Counted from the stretch's first letter, positions 40,728-49,632 are shown. The stretch is DNA of 64,000 nt from Catenulispora sp. EB89 (GCF_041261445.1 NZ_JBGCCU010000001.1:496001-560000), one strand, 5' to 3'. Made by a program: numbers and translations. Notes: a model not told the origin generated them from the sequence alone.

Positions 40728-41917
40728 TCAACCGACCTTCGGTATCGACCGCGCCGAGCAATAGAGGTACGACGTCCCATTCGGGAGCTGATAGAAGGTC
40801 ATCGGCACCCAGTTGGACTCCCCGGGCCACTGGATGACGAAGGCGTCAGGCCCGAGGGGCCGCATTTCGCAGATCTCGGGTTCGGGTGACAGGTCGGCGA
40901 GTTCGCCGGTGGAGGTGAAGACCGCGGACAGGACGCCTTCGTTGTCGCCGATCTCGATGCGGTCCCCGGCCTTCTCGTAGACGCCTACGAAGTCCGCTGG
41001 ATCGAAGGGCAGCGGCTCGGCGGCCGGCATCGGCGCCGCCTTCATCGCGACGCCGGCCAGTTCCTCGGCGATCGCGCCGAAGACGGCACCGCGGAACGCG
41101 TGCACGTCGCCACCGTTGGTCACCAGGCAGATCGCGAGCCCGTGCTCCGGAAGGATGGACAGGAAGGCGTTCTGTCCTATCGTCGCGCCGTTGTGGCCGA
41201 CGACCGGCGTGCCGTCCCACTCGTCCAGCATCCAGCCCAGGCCCCAGCCGGTGGCACCGTACCGGCCCGGCAGCTCGATCTGGCGGCGCTGCATCGCGGC
41301 GGCGCTCTCCGGCGACAGGATCTTGACGCCCTCGGCGGTCGCCCCGCCGTCCAGGTGCAGTTTGGCGAAGGTCAGCACCTCGCGCGGCGTCGAGCAGATC
41401 AGCCCGGCCGGGCCGGACGAGCGCATCGGGCCCCAGCGCGGCACCACCTTGAGCGCTTCGCCGTGCTGGCTCTCGTGCCCGACGGCGGTCCGGAAGAGCA
41501 GCGCCTCCTCAGGCAGCGTGACCGTGTGCGTCAGCCCGAGCGGGTGCACCGCCGCGGCATCGGCCAGGAGCGCCACGTACTTCTCCAGGCAGTCGTCGCC
41601 CCGGCCGGTGTCGACGAACAGGTCACCGTCGATTCCGCTGGTGTGGGTCAGCAGGTGGCGGATCGTGACGCCCGCGGTCAGCTCGTCGGTCTGCAGCCGC
41701 AACCCGGGCAGTAGGGAGACCACCGGCGCGTCCAGATCGAGGACTCCCTCGTCGACCAGGGCCATGACCACGGTCGCGACCCACACCTTGGTGATCGACC
41801 CGCCGCCTCGACGACGATCTCGTCGCGGTGCAGGACGGCCAGCGAAGCACCGACGACGCCATGCTCCCGCGCAAGGTCGGCGAGGCGATCAGGCCAGGAG
41901 GTCGTACGGTCGGTCAT
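40728..41917 (-). pseudogene. Serine hydrolase (beta-lactamase/PBP4*-type), disrupted by two internal deletions
   Basis: The N-terminus (MTDRTTSWPDRLADLAREHG, from the ATG at 41917) reads in one frame up to about 41806 and the rest in another. At the junction the sequence jumps from EIVVEAA directly to the catalytic S-x-x-K motif GSITK in a shifted frame; relatives have about 25 residues between these points. A second, in-frame gap lies near 41540, where HP is followed at once by LGLTHTVTLPEEA, so the family's YxN catalytic segment and some 40 residues are missing. The remaining part (GWGLGWM, PVVGHNGATIG with the HxG-type motif) is well preserved, implying recent loss. It is probably non-functional. 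Confidence 0.8.
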
Positions 41918-42174
41918 CTGCCACTCACTTCCGGTCGGCGGAACGGTGTCAGAGGCCTGCGAGAAACCACGGCCTCAGAGAACACCCTTCGCACCGTACC
42001 GGCCGGAATCCTGGTGCGGGGAACCGATTTGTGGCGGGGGTGCAGTGCGCGATGCCGCGGGCGGGGTCCCGGGATCCGGTCCCCCTGTGCTTCCGCCCGG
42101 ACCGCTGAGCCGGTCCGTTCCGCGAAGCCATTTCTTACCAAGAGTAAGAGCACAGGTCGAAAGCCTGTTTCAAG

Positions 42175-42259
42175 CGGAGGATGTGGGATTCGAACCCACG
42201 GTGACTCTCGCCACTTTGGTTTTCAAGACCAACGCCTTAGGCCACTAGGCAAATCCTCC
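42175..42259 (-). tRNA. tRNA-Ser (anticodon UGA)
   Basis: An 85-nt class II tRNA. Acceptor stem GGAGGAT pairs perfectly with ATCCTCC; the discriminator is G and no CCA is encoded. The anticodon arm TTGGT-CTTGAAA-ACCAA gives anticodon TGA (42223-42225), reading UCA/UCG serine codons. A long variable arm (GTGGCGAGAGTCACC) and a T-arm GTGGG-TTCGAAT-CCCAC complete it. Confidence 0.97.
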
Positions 42260-42321
42260 TGGAGCACCCCTGGCGCTCGTGAACAGAAAGTCTCTCACAA
42301 CCCACGAGCGGCTCGGGGGCC

Positions 42322-42969
42322 TCAGGCGGTGCCGAACGGCAGCGTGTCCGGGCTCAACGAGGCCGCTCCCGAGCGCGAGGCGGTCAGCCGGCGGCGATGG
42401 TGCCGGCGGCACAGGACCTCGTACCCGATCTCGTCCTCGACCGCGGTGTCGCCGACCACCACCTGCTCGCCCTCGACGACCATCTCGCCGCCGACGGTGC
42501 GGGCGTTGTGGGTAGCCCGGGCGCCGCACCAGCACAGGGTCTGGACCTGGAGCACCTCGATGCGGTCGGCGAGTTCGATCAGGCGCTTGCTGCCCGGGAA
42601 CAGGCGGGTGCGGAAGTCGGTGGTGATGCCGAAGGCGTAGACGTCGATGCTCAGCTCGTCGACCATGCGCGCCAGTTGTTCGATGTGGTCCTCGGTGTAG
42701 AACTGCGCCTCGTCGGCGACCACGTAGTCCACCTTGCCGCCGGAGGACATCATCTGCACCACGTGGTTGAGCAGGTCGGTGCCGTTCTCGACCTCGACCG
42801 CCGCGGCCTTCAGGCCCAGCCGGCTGGAGATGGTGGCGCTCCCGGCGCGGTCGTCCCGGGTGAAGATCAGCCCGGCCCGGCCCCGGGCGTTGTGGTTGTG
42901 GTCGAGTTGCAAGGCGAGGGTCGACTTGCCGCTGTCCATGGTTCCGGTGAAGAAGACGAGCTCGGCCAT
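42322..42969 (-). CDS. tdk: Thymidine kinase
   Basis: A 215-residue type II thymidine kinase that salvages thymidine to dTMP. The P-loop is FFTGTMDSGKST (residues 6-17), the Walker B-like box is VVADEAQFY, and the lasso/zinc region includes LCWCGARATHNAR and CRRHHRR, giving the zinc ligands CxxC..C-H. The ATG at 42969 is the natural start. It lies directly downstream of nothing obvious and upstream of the tRNA-Ser on the same strand. Confidence 0.94.
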   Translation of the reverse strand: MAELVFFTGTMDSGKSTLALQLDHNHNARGRAGLIFTRDDRAGSATISSRLGLKAAAVEVENGTDLLNHVVQMMSSGGKVDYVVADEAQFYTEDHIEQLARMVDELSIDVYAFGITTDFRTRLFPGSKRLIELADRIEVLQVQTLCWCGARATHNARTVGGEMVVEGEQVVVGDTAVEDEIGYEVLCRRHHRRRLTASRSGAASLSPDTLPFGTA

Positions 42970-42985
42970 GGTCGCAGATTATCTC

Positions 42986-43297
42986 CTATGCACGGGGCTG
43001 CCTGCTAACACCGGTGATTCGCGTGCGGATCCGCCCGAATGTCGGCTTCAGGTAGGGCCCGGCGAGGACCAGGGCCGCGGCCAGCACCGCCACGGCGGCG
43101 AACAGCAGCCGGTCGCCGGCGGTCAGCGAGGCCCGCCAGGCGGTGAGCGCCATGTTCCGGCGCGAGCTCAGGACGGTCGGCAGCGAGACGCCCTCGACGT
43201 GCCCGACCAGGCGTATCGCGTGCAGGAAGCTGCCCGCGACGCAGCACAGCTCCGCGGCCGCGGCAGCGGCCAGCGCGGTGAGCGAGCGTCGGATCAC
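42986..43297 (-). CDS. Small membrane protein, function unknown
   Basis: A 103-residue protein with two hydrophobic helices (about 7-30 and 63-83) separated by a polar loop with GVSLPTVLSSRRN, and a basic C-terminus. It ends 17 nt before the tdk start on the same strand. Opposite-strand reading frames here are longer but have no protein-like character. Evidence is modest. Confidence 0.5.
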   Translation of the reverse strand: MIRRSLTALAAAAAAELCCVAGSFLHAIRLVGHVEGVSLPTVLSSRRNMALTAWRASLTAGDRLLFAAVAVLAAALVLAGPYLKPTFGRIRTRITGVSRQPRA

Positions 43298-43391
43298 CGC
43301 CTCACGATATCCACCGCGGCGCCGCCTGGGGCAAACGCGTCGGGCGCGGGCCCCGGCAGCGGGGACCGCGCCCGCGGGACGCCGGGGTGGA

Positions 43392-43820
43392 TCAGGCCTG
43401 GCGGCTGATGGTCACCGCGGTGCCGTAGGCGCAGATCTCGGTCCAGACGTCGCCCATCTCCGAGGTGTCGAAGCGCATGCCGACGATCGCGTTCGCGCCG
43501 CGGTTCATCGCCTCCTGGATCATCCGCTGCATGACGTCGTTGCGGCTGTCCATCAGGGCCTTGGTCATGCCCTTGAGCTCGCCGCCGAACATCGACTTCA
43601 GGCCCGCGCCCATCTGGCTGAAGGCGTTGCGGCTGCGCACGGTGAGGCCGAAGACCTCGCCGTAGACGGCGTCGATGCGGTAGCCCGGTATGTCGTTCGT
43701 GGTCACGCACAGGAAGTTCTGCTGGAACCCCTGCTGCTGCGGCGGCGGCGCGTACTGCTGTTGCTGCTGCGGCGGCGGTCCCTGCTGGTAACCGGGCTGT
43801 CCGTACGGCTGCTGGCTCAT
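43392..43820 (-). CDS. YbjQ/DUF74-family protein with a Gln/Pro-rich N-terminus
   Basis: A 142-residue protein. Residues 1-32 are a PYGQPGYQQGPPPQQQ-type disordered tail; the rest is a YbjQ-like domain (VTTNDIPGYRIDAVYGEVFG, ANAIVGMRFDTSEMG, EICAYGTAVTI), a family forming pentameric beta-barrels of unknown, possibly metal-binding, function. AGGGGGA lies 4-5 nt before the ATG, so I discard the longer frame starting at 43943. Confidence 0.88.
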   Translation of the reverse strand: MSQQPYGQPGYQQGPPPQQQQQYAPPPQQQGFQQNFLCVTTNDIPGYRIDAVYGEVFGLTVRSRNAFSQMGAGLKSMFGGELKGMTKALMDSRNDVMQRMIQEAMNRGANAIVGMRFDTSEMGDVWTEICAYGTAVTISRQA

Positions 43821-44003
43821 ATGTCCCCCTGATGATGGGCGATCGGTGGATGGTCCGTCGCTACGACGATACGACAAGGGACCCCCTGTCTGGTGAGCCA
43901 GTATGTCCGTCGTTTGAAGGCGCGGTGAAAGCGATTTGAACACCTGCCTTTTCCGAACGGCTCCGGTGCGCGGTTCCGGGGGTCATCTGGAAAGATTCCA
44001 GAC

Positions 44004-44993
44004 GTGCAATCTTTGCGCCGCCCAGAGCCCCGTCCGTCCGATCGGCGCCGCTCCGAGCCGGTGTCGGCGGCCCGGCCCCACATCGCGCTCGGGGCCGGTG
44101 CCTCCGGGCCGGCGCTCCCCCGCCGCACCGCCGCGGAGATCCCGGTGATCGCGCACCGCGGCGCCTCCGAGGACGTGCCGGAGCACACGCTGGCCGCGTA
44201 CGAGGCCGCGCTCCTGCAGGGTGCGGACGGCGTGGAGTGTGACGTGCGCCTCACCGCGGACATGCAGCTGGTCTGCGTGCACGACCGCCGGGTGAACCGC
44301 ACCTCCAACGGCCGCGGCGTGGTGTCCACGCTGGAGCTGGCGCAGCTGCGGCAGCTGGACTTCGGCTCCTGGAAGCAGCCGGCCTCCGACGAGGAGTTCG
44401 CCGAGTACCCGGACCTGCGGCGCGAGGGCGCGCACCGGGTGCTGACCCTGGAGCGGCTGCTGGAGCTGGTGACGGGGCACCCGAACCGGGTGGAGATGGC
44501 GATCGAGACCAAGCACCCGACCCGCTACGCCGGGCTGGTCGAGGAGCACCTGGTGGCGCTGCTGGACCGGTTCGGGCTGGCGCACCCCCGGCTGGGGGAG
44601 CGCTCGCCGGTGCGGGTGATGTCGTTCTCGGCGATGTCGGTGCGGCGGATCCGGCGGCTGGCGCCGTCGCTGGACACCGTGCTGCTTCTGGACCGGGTTC
44701 CGTTGAGGTTGCGCGACGGGTCATTGCCGCGCGGAGTGCGGATCGCGGGACCGGGAATCCATATTCTGCGAATCCATCCCGAATACGTGGAACGTGTGCA
44801 CTCCATGGGAAATCGCGTTCATGTCTGGACAGTGGATCAGCCCTCGGACATCGACCTGTGCGTCGAACTCGGAGTGGACGCGATCATCTCCAACCGCCCC
44901 AAGGCGGTCCTGGCCAGGCTGGGGCGCGACGGCACGGCGCCCCCGGCCACGGCGCGCCATGGCGTCATCGAGCTGAACCCTGATTCACCCTGA
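44004..44993 (+). CDS. Glycerophosphodiester phosphodiesterase
   Basis: A 329-residue cytoplasmic GDPD-family enzyme that hydrolyses glycerophosphodiesters to glycerol-3-phosphate and an alcohol. The catalytic motif IAHRGASEDVPEHT (about residues 48-61) contains the His, Arg and Glu of the active site, followed by the metal ligands in ADGVECDVRLTAD and the second catalytic His in VCVHD. The C-terminal VHVWTVDQPSDI and DAIISNRP motifs are typical. The start is a GTG at 44004 and the first 45 residues are a polar extension. It stands alone between convergent/divergent neighbours. Confidence 0.93.
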   Translation: MQSLRRPEPRPSDRRRSEPVSAARPHIALGAGASGPALPRRTAAEIPVIAHRGASEDVPEHTLAAYEAALLQGADGVECDVRLTADMQLVCVHDRRVNRTSNGRGVVSTLELAQLRQLDFGSWKQPASDEEFAEYPDLRREGAHRVLTLERLLELVTGHPNRVEMAIETKHPTRYAGLVEEHLVALLDRFGLAHPRLGERSPVRVMSFSAMSVRRIRRLAPSLDTVLLLDRVPLRLRDGSLPRGVRIAGPGIHILRIHPEYVERVHSMGNRVHVWTVDQPSDIDLCVELGVDAIISNRPKAVLARLGRDGTAPPATARHGVIELNPDSP

Positions 44994-45063
44994 CTTTGTC
45001 GTTTTCCGCAAGGACGAACCGGGCATCTACCGCGAGTAGCTCCTCGTCGGCAGGGAGGGAGCC

Positions 45064-45945
45064 GTGGGGGTCGTCATGTCGGTGCAACCGGAGAGTCCCC
45101 GGGAATCGGTATCAATACGTCCGTCTCAAACGGTCACGCGCGCCCCGGCGCCCAGACCCGCGGGCGGCATGGGCGGGATCGAGTTCCCGTACACACCCGA
45201 AAGCGTCGGTACGGCCCGCCACGCGCTGGCCGACGCACTCCAGCGGATGCGCGTGGCACCCCCGGCCGCGGACGACGCGGTCCTGATCCTCTCGGAACTG
45301 GTGAGCAACGCCCTGCGGCACGCCCTGCCGCTGGCCGGCGGCACCATCCGAGTGGCCTGGTGGATGGCGGACGACAAGGTCCTGCGCATCGCCGTGACGG
45401 ACGGCGGCCGCCAGCAGCCGGGGCACGCGCCACCCCCGGAACCGGGTCTGGAGGGCCTGGATCTGGTGGCGGCAGACCTGGACGACGTAGACGAGTCCGC
45501 GGTGGACGGCCGCGGACTCGGCATTGTGGGGCTCCTGGCGGACGCCTGGGGCGTGGAACCCTGGTACGCGCCGGAGACGGAGGCGAGCACCCCATACCTG
45601 CGCGACGCGGCAGGAATGGACCGCACAGGAGCGGGCCCGGCAGCCCCGCTCGACCCGACGGACCCCAGCGCCCCGAAAACGGTCTGGGCAGCAGTCCGCC
45701 TCCACGCCCGCCACGCCGCGCCCCCACCCCCGGAAGACCACGACCGCCGCTGGTGGCGCCGCATGCGCGTGGCCCTGACCACGCACCTGCCCGGCACCGG
45801 CCGCATCCGCGGCCGAGCCACCCGCCTGGGCGGCTCCCGCCTCGGCGAGGCCCGCGGCGGACCCGACGGGGACACGGTGGGCTCGGATACGGCGTGGGTG
45901 CCCCGGTACCCCGAAGCGCGAGTGGGGTGCACGGCGGCGGCCTGA
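45064..45945 (+). CDS. RsbW-like serine-kinase/ATPase domain protein
   Basis: A 293-residue protein with a GHKL ATPase of the anti-sigma/BldG-partner type that is abundant in filamentous actinomycetes. ATPase boxes are LILSELVSNALRHA (N-box, about residues 76-89), VTDGG, and DGRGLGIVGLLAD. The C-terminal 110 residues are Pro/Arg-rich and disordered, an extension not found in short RsbW proteins. A strong GGAGGGAG lies before the GTG start, favouring it over the ATG four codons later. No sigma or anti-anti-sigma gene is adjacent, so its partner is unknown. Confidence 0.85.
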   Translation: MGVVMSVQPESPRESVSIRPSQTVTRAPAPRPAGGMGGIEFPYTPESVGTARHALADALQRMRVAPPAADDAVLILSELVSNALRHALPLAGGTIRVAWWMADDKVLRIAVTDGGRQQPGHAPPPEPGLEGLDLVAADLDDVDESAVDGRGLGIVGLLADAWGVEPWYAPETEASTPYLRDAAGMDRTGAGPAAPLDPTDPSAPKTVWAAVRLHARHAAPPPPEDHDRRWWRRMRVALTTHLPGTGRIRGRATRLGGSRLGEARGGPDGDTVGSDTAWVPRYPEARVGCTAAA

Positions 45946-46398
45946 GGGGCGCGAGGAGCAGCGCAGGGCTGGAGATGTGAGCGGGACCGGACGCGGCGCG
46001 CCGGCGCGGGGCGAGGGCTGACTCGCCTGGGCGGCGGCGCGGTGCGGGCGGGGTAGCGCGGGTTGGTGACGCGGCGCGGGCTGGCGGCGGCTTCGGGGCG
46101 AGGGCTGACTTGCCTCGCAGGCGGCGCGGCGCGTTGAGCGATCACTAGTGCTGGCAGCGACGCGGCGCAGCCGGGATCTGTGGCACAGGCTGGTTGAGTC
46201 GGTGCGGGCTGCGGCGGCTGTGGGCGGGGGCTGACTCGCTTCGCAGGCGACGCGGCGCAGTGCGGTTGCGCCGCCATGACCGGTGGTGCTTCGGATGCGG
46301 GGCGAGGGCTGGTGCGTTCGCAGGTGTGCTCATGCGTGCGCGGTGGCGCGACCGGCCCCCCGACCGACCGCGCCGTCCCCGACTGTCCCGTGCGTCCT
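45946..46398. repeat. Intergenic region with four degenerate direct repeats
   Basis: No gene is credible here. Four imperfect copies of a 30-40 nt unit with the core GGGGCGAGGGCTGACTCGC followed by TCGCAGGCGGCGCGGCGC-like sequence lie near 46005-46042, 46094-46134, 46219-46260 and 46296-46325. Spacing is irregular (about 77-125 nt), so this is not a CRISPR array. The region separates two convergent genes. Confidence 0.6.
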
Positions 46399-48300
46399 TC
46401 AACGGTCGAGCAGCCGCCGGATCTCGCGCCCGAGGATGCCGAGGCCGTCGGTCGTCAGCACGGATTCGGGGTGGAACTGCAGGCCGGTGAACGAGGGGCC
46501 GCGCAGGGCCGCCGTCAGGTTCGTGCCGGGGATGGCCACTGTCTCCAGGACCAGGAATTCCGGCATGCGGGCCGCGTAGGAGTTGTAGAAGGCGACGCGC
46601 TCGTTGCTGCCGAACAGGTCCAGTTCCACCTGCGTGCCCTGCATCGGGGTCGGCAGGCGGATCAGTTCCAGGCCGAGGGCGGCGGCCAGGGCCTCGTGGC
46701 CCAGGCACAGGCCGAGGGTGGGGGTGCGGTGGTCGATGAGGAGTTTGGCCAGGTTGCGGACGCTGGTCATGCGGGGTGAGGTCGCGTCGCGGGGGTCGCC
46801 CGGCCCCGGGCCGAGCAGGATCAGGTCGTAGGCGCTGTGGTCCGGGACCTCGTCGTGGGCTACGCGGGTGGTCTCCAGGCCGAGGGCGCGCAGCTCCACC
46901 GCCAGCATCGACGTGAACGCGTCCTCGTTGTCGACGATCAGTACCTTGCGACCGGCCAGGACCGGGTCGACGAGGTCCGCGGGCTCGTGCTCGTTCAGCC
47001 AGAACGCCGACAGGTGCTCGTTGCGTGACGCCAGGATCGCGGCGATCTCAGGGTCCGCAGACCACGGCTCCGTCCGTGCCGACCCAGCACCTGCCCCGGC
47101 CGCCGGCGCGGCCTGGCCCAGGCCGAGCTGCGCCCCGAAGCTCACCCCGAAAGCCCGCAGCACCCCCGCGGCCTTCGCATACGTCTCCCGCACCTCCTCG
47201 TACGGGTCCGACCCCCGCACCAGCGTCGCCCCGACCGGCACCCGCACCGTCCCGTCGTTTCCCACGTACGCCACCCGCAGCAGCAGCGGCGCGTCCATCG
47301 ACGCCGCCCCCGCCGCGTCGCGCTCGATCAGCGCCGCGACCCCCGCGTAGTAGCCGCGGCCGCCGCGCTCGTGTCGCTTGATCACGCGGAACGCGTTGCG
47401 GATCGGGGAGCCGGTGGCGGTCGGCGCGAACATCGTGGTCCGCAGGATCAGGCGCGGGTCCATCGTCGTGCGCGCCTCGATGTAGTACTCCGTGTGCGCG
47501 AGGTTCGCCATCTCCTTGAGGAACGGCCCGCGTACCCGGCCGCCGATGTTCCCCACCTCGGCGAGCATCTTCAGCTCTTCGTCCACGACCATCGCCAGTT
47601 CGTCGCGCTCCTTGGCGTCCTCCAGGAACGCCACCACGCGCTCCCGCGCGGCCGTCGCGGGGACCTCGCGCAGAGTCCCGCTGATGGGGTTCATCACCGC
47701 GACGCCGTCGGCGAGCGACACGTGCCGCTCCGGCGTCGCGCCGACCATCAGCCCCTCGCCGGTGTCGATGAGGAACGTCCAGTACGCGTTCCGCTCCTTC
47801 TCCAGCAATGCGCAGAACGCTCCATACGCCGTCTCCCGCGCGGAGTCGCAGTGTCCGACGAACGTCCGCCGCAGGACGAAGTTCGACCCCTCGCCCGCAC
47901 CGATCTCCTCGTCCAGCACACGCTTCACCGACGCGCCATACGCCTCGTCGTCCACATCGAACGCCCCGTCCCGCAGCACCGGCGCTGTCGCCGCCGGCAA
48001 CTGCGAGACCGCGCATCGGCGACGTTCGGTGATCCGCATGGCGAGCAACGGCGCATGATCGTCATGGCACTCGTCCCCGCGCTCCACGAGCTGCCTATAG
48101 GGGACGAGCACGAGAAGCGCGTCGGCGTCCTCTGTAGGGAGATCCGCCAAAGCGGGGAACTGCTCAAAGACACGCCCGGTGAGGAGCTCTACCTCCGCCT
48201 CTGCGCCGCGCCGAATCAGCGCGAACGGACCGTCCGGAAGACGGCTCGGGAAGTCTGGCAGGGAGCTCTGGAAAGAGCCTGGGGATTCCTGGTGTGCCAT
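46399..48300 (-). CDS. trpE: Fused anthranilate synthase (TrpE-TrpG type)
   Basis: A 633-residue fusion that converts chorismate and glutamine to anthranilate, the first step of tryptophan synthesis. Residues about 1-410 are the chorismate-binding synthase (MVGATPERHVSL, NPISGTLRE, RTTMFAPTATGSPI). Residues about 440-633 are the glutamine amidotransferase, with catalytic Cys in LGLCLGHEALA and the His-Glu pair in LQFHPESVLT. The ATG at 48300 has GAGAGG 7 nt upstream. PhzE-type aminodeoxyisochorismate synthases share this domain order, but the upstream tryptophan attenuator argues for anthranilate synthase. No other trp genes are adjacent. Confidence 0.88.
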   Translation of the reverse strand: MAHQESPGSFQSSLPDFPSRLPDGPFALIRRGAEAEVELLTGRVFEQFPALADLPTEDADALLVLVPYRQLVERGDECHDDHAPLLAMRITERRRCAVSQLPAATAPVLRDGAFDVDDEAYGASVKRVLDEEIGAGEGSNFVLRRTFVGHCDSARETAYGAFCALLEKERNAYWTFLIDTGEGLMVGATPERHVSLADGVAVMNPISGTLREVPATAARERVVAFLEDAKERDELAMVVDEELKMLAEVGNIGGRVRGPFLKEMANLAHTEYYIEARTTMDPRLILRTTMFAPTATGSPIRNAFRVIKRHERGGRGYYAGVAALIERDAAGAASMDAPLLLRVAYVGNDGTVRVPVGATLVRGSDPYEEVRETYAKAAGVLRAFGVSFGAQLGLGQAAPAAGAGAGSARTEPWSADPEIAAILASRNEHLSAFWLNEHEPADLVDPVLAGRKVLIVDNEDAFTSMLAVELRALGLETTRVAHDEVPDHSAYDLILLGPGPGDPRDATSPRMTSVRNLAKLLIDHRTPTLGLCLGHEALAAALGLELIRLPTPMQGTQVELDLFGSNERVAFYNSYAARMPEFLVLETVAIPGTNLTAALRGPSFTGLQFHPESVLTTDGLGILGREIRRLLDR

Positions 48301-48372
48301 GGCGGTGCCTCTCTGGAGAGGCCGCTCCGTGAGGCCCACCGGGGTTCTCCAGGAAGTTCTCAGAGAAACCGA

Positions 48373-48400
48373 AACCGGCCGCCTCGTGAGGCGGCCGGTT
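48373..48400 (-). terminator. Attenuator terminator of trpE
   Basis: A 13-bp perfect stem (AACCGGCCGCCTC with GAGGCGGCCGGTT, tiny loop) on the minus strand followed by TTTCGGTTTCT. It lies between the Trp-rich leader peptide and the trpE start, 73 nt before the latter. Confidence 0.85.
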
Positions 48401-48418
48401 GGGGAGCGTGGATGCGCT

Positions 48419-48472
48419 TTACCGGGGTCCGCCTGAGACGGACCACCACCACTGTTGTGGGAAAGAGCGCAT
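48419..48472 (-). CDS. trpL: Tryptophan leader peptide
   Basis: A 17-codon reading frame, MRSFPQQWWWSVSGGPR, with three successive Trp codons. Overlapping its end is a hairpin (GGTCCG / CGGACC, about 48424-48442) that ribosome stalling at the Trp codons would disrupt, favouring an alternative structure that prevents the downstream terminator. This is the classical ribosome-mediated attenuation arrangement and resembles the trpE leaders known from Streptomyces. No strong ribosome site was identified, but the frame, the WWW run and the terminator placement agree. Confidence 0.88.
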   Translation of the reverse strand: MRSFPQQWWWSVSGGPR

Positions 48473-48578
48473 GACCAGACAGTAGCAGGGTGTCACTCGC
48501 CGTGTGGGCTCGTCTCACCCTCCGGGCCTACTAGGCTGACCCGGAAGCAATCACCCCAGCAAGGAAGGGCCGGCACGC

Positions 48579-49562
48579 ATGGGCAAGAAGTCGAGCAGGA
48601 CCGTGAAAGCCGGGCCGGTCAAGGTCGTGGACGGCGAGATCCCCGTCGTCGGGGCCCGCGAGGCGTGCCCCTGCGGTTCCGGCCGCCGGTACAAGGCCTG
48701 TCACGGACGCGAAGCGGCCGCCGCTGCGCACCAGCAGGCCGGCGAGGCGACGGTCAACAAGCGGCCGTTCGAGGGCCTGCCCGGCGAGACCGACATCGTG
48801 GCCATGCGCGAGCTGGTCCCGGCCGCCACCGCGCCGCTGAAGCTGGCCGGCGAGCACGCCGGCCGCACCGTCACCCTCGCCACCGTGCTGCCGATGGCCG
48901 CTCCGGCGGTGCACCGGGACACCGGCGAGATCATGCTGGCCCTCCAGACGCTGGCCACCTCCGGCGACCCGGACCGCGACCTGGCCGACGCCCTGCTGCG
49001 CGCCCTGGACAGCGAGCCGGGCACCGTCGTGGACTCCGCGGCGCCGGCGGCCGAGGGGCCGCGCCTGAAGGACCTGCTGGACACCAGCGGGGACGGCCTG
49101 GACATCACCGTCCACGAGGACTTCTCCTTCTGGATCATCGAGGGCGCGGACGTGTCGGCCGAGGCGCAGCTCTCGCTGGAGCACGCCAACGCCGCCGCGT
49201 ACCCGACCAAGAAGCTGGAGTCCGTCCCCTCGGCGTACTGGACGCGCATCCGCGAGAAGGGCCACCTCCGCTGGGTGATGCCGTACGAGGAGGAGAAGCT
49301 GATGGACGCGCTGGCGCGCCTGCACGCGGCCAAGCAGTCCAACCTCGGCGAGAACACCCGCTACGTCGGCGCCTTCCGGGCCTGCGGCCTGGTCGTCCCG
49401 GTGTGGGACCTCCCCAAGGAGATGGAGGCCGCGGAGATCGAGAAGCCGGCCGCCGAGTTCGCCGAGCGGCTGGCCAAGGCGCTCGCCGACGACAGCCCGC
49501 TGACGAACGAGGAGCGTCGTGCGCGGGCCGGTCTGGTGAGCCGCCAGGTGACACTGCGCTAA
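48579..49562 (+). CDS. DUF5926 protein with an SEC-C zinc motif
   Basis: A 327-residue cytoplasmic protein. Near the N-terminus is the SEC-C motif CPCGSGRRYKACHG (about residues 30-43), a zinc-binding element also found at the end of SecA. The rest is the actinobacterial DUF5926 domain. Lys-rich MGKKSSRTVK begins the protein, with AGGAAGG upstream. Function is unknown; the motif hints at binding to SecA, SecB or ribosomes. It is divergent from trpE, and the leader lies between. Confidence 0.88.
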   Translation: MGKKSSRTVKAGPVKVVDGEIPVVGAREACPCGSGRRYKACHGREAAAAAHQQAGEATVNKRPFEGLPGETDIVAMRELVPAATAPLKLAGEHAGRTVTLATVLPMAAPAVHRDTGEIMLALQTLATSGDPDRDLADALLRALDSEPGTVVDSAAPAAEGPRLKDLLDTSGDGLDITVHEDFSFWIIEGADVSAEAQLSLEHANAAAYPTKKLESVPSAYWTRIREKGHLRWVMPYEEEKLMDALARLHAAKQSNLGENTRYVGAFRACGLVVPVWDLPKEMEAAEIEKPAAEFAERLAKALADDSPLTNEERRARAGLVSRQVTLR

Positions 49563-49632
49563 GGGCCGCATTCGCTATAGGCGGGCGCTACAGGAAGCGT
49601 CCCCTATAGCGCGGCAAACGCTATAGAGCGCA

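Noticed and set aside
42734-43408. A plus-strand frame across tdk and the small membrane protein
   Set aside because: It has no ribosome site or domain and overlaps tdk, which is secure.
45946-46398. Possible CRISPR array
   Set aside because: Copies are degenerate and unevenly spaced, with no constant spacer length and no cas genes nearby.
46399-48300. PhzE-type aminodeoxyisochorismate synthase of a phenazine pathway
   Set aside because: No phenazine genes are adjacent and the Trp attenuator points to anthranilate synthase.
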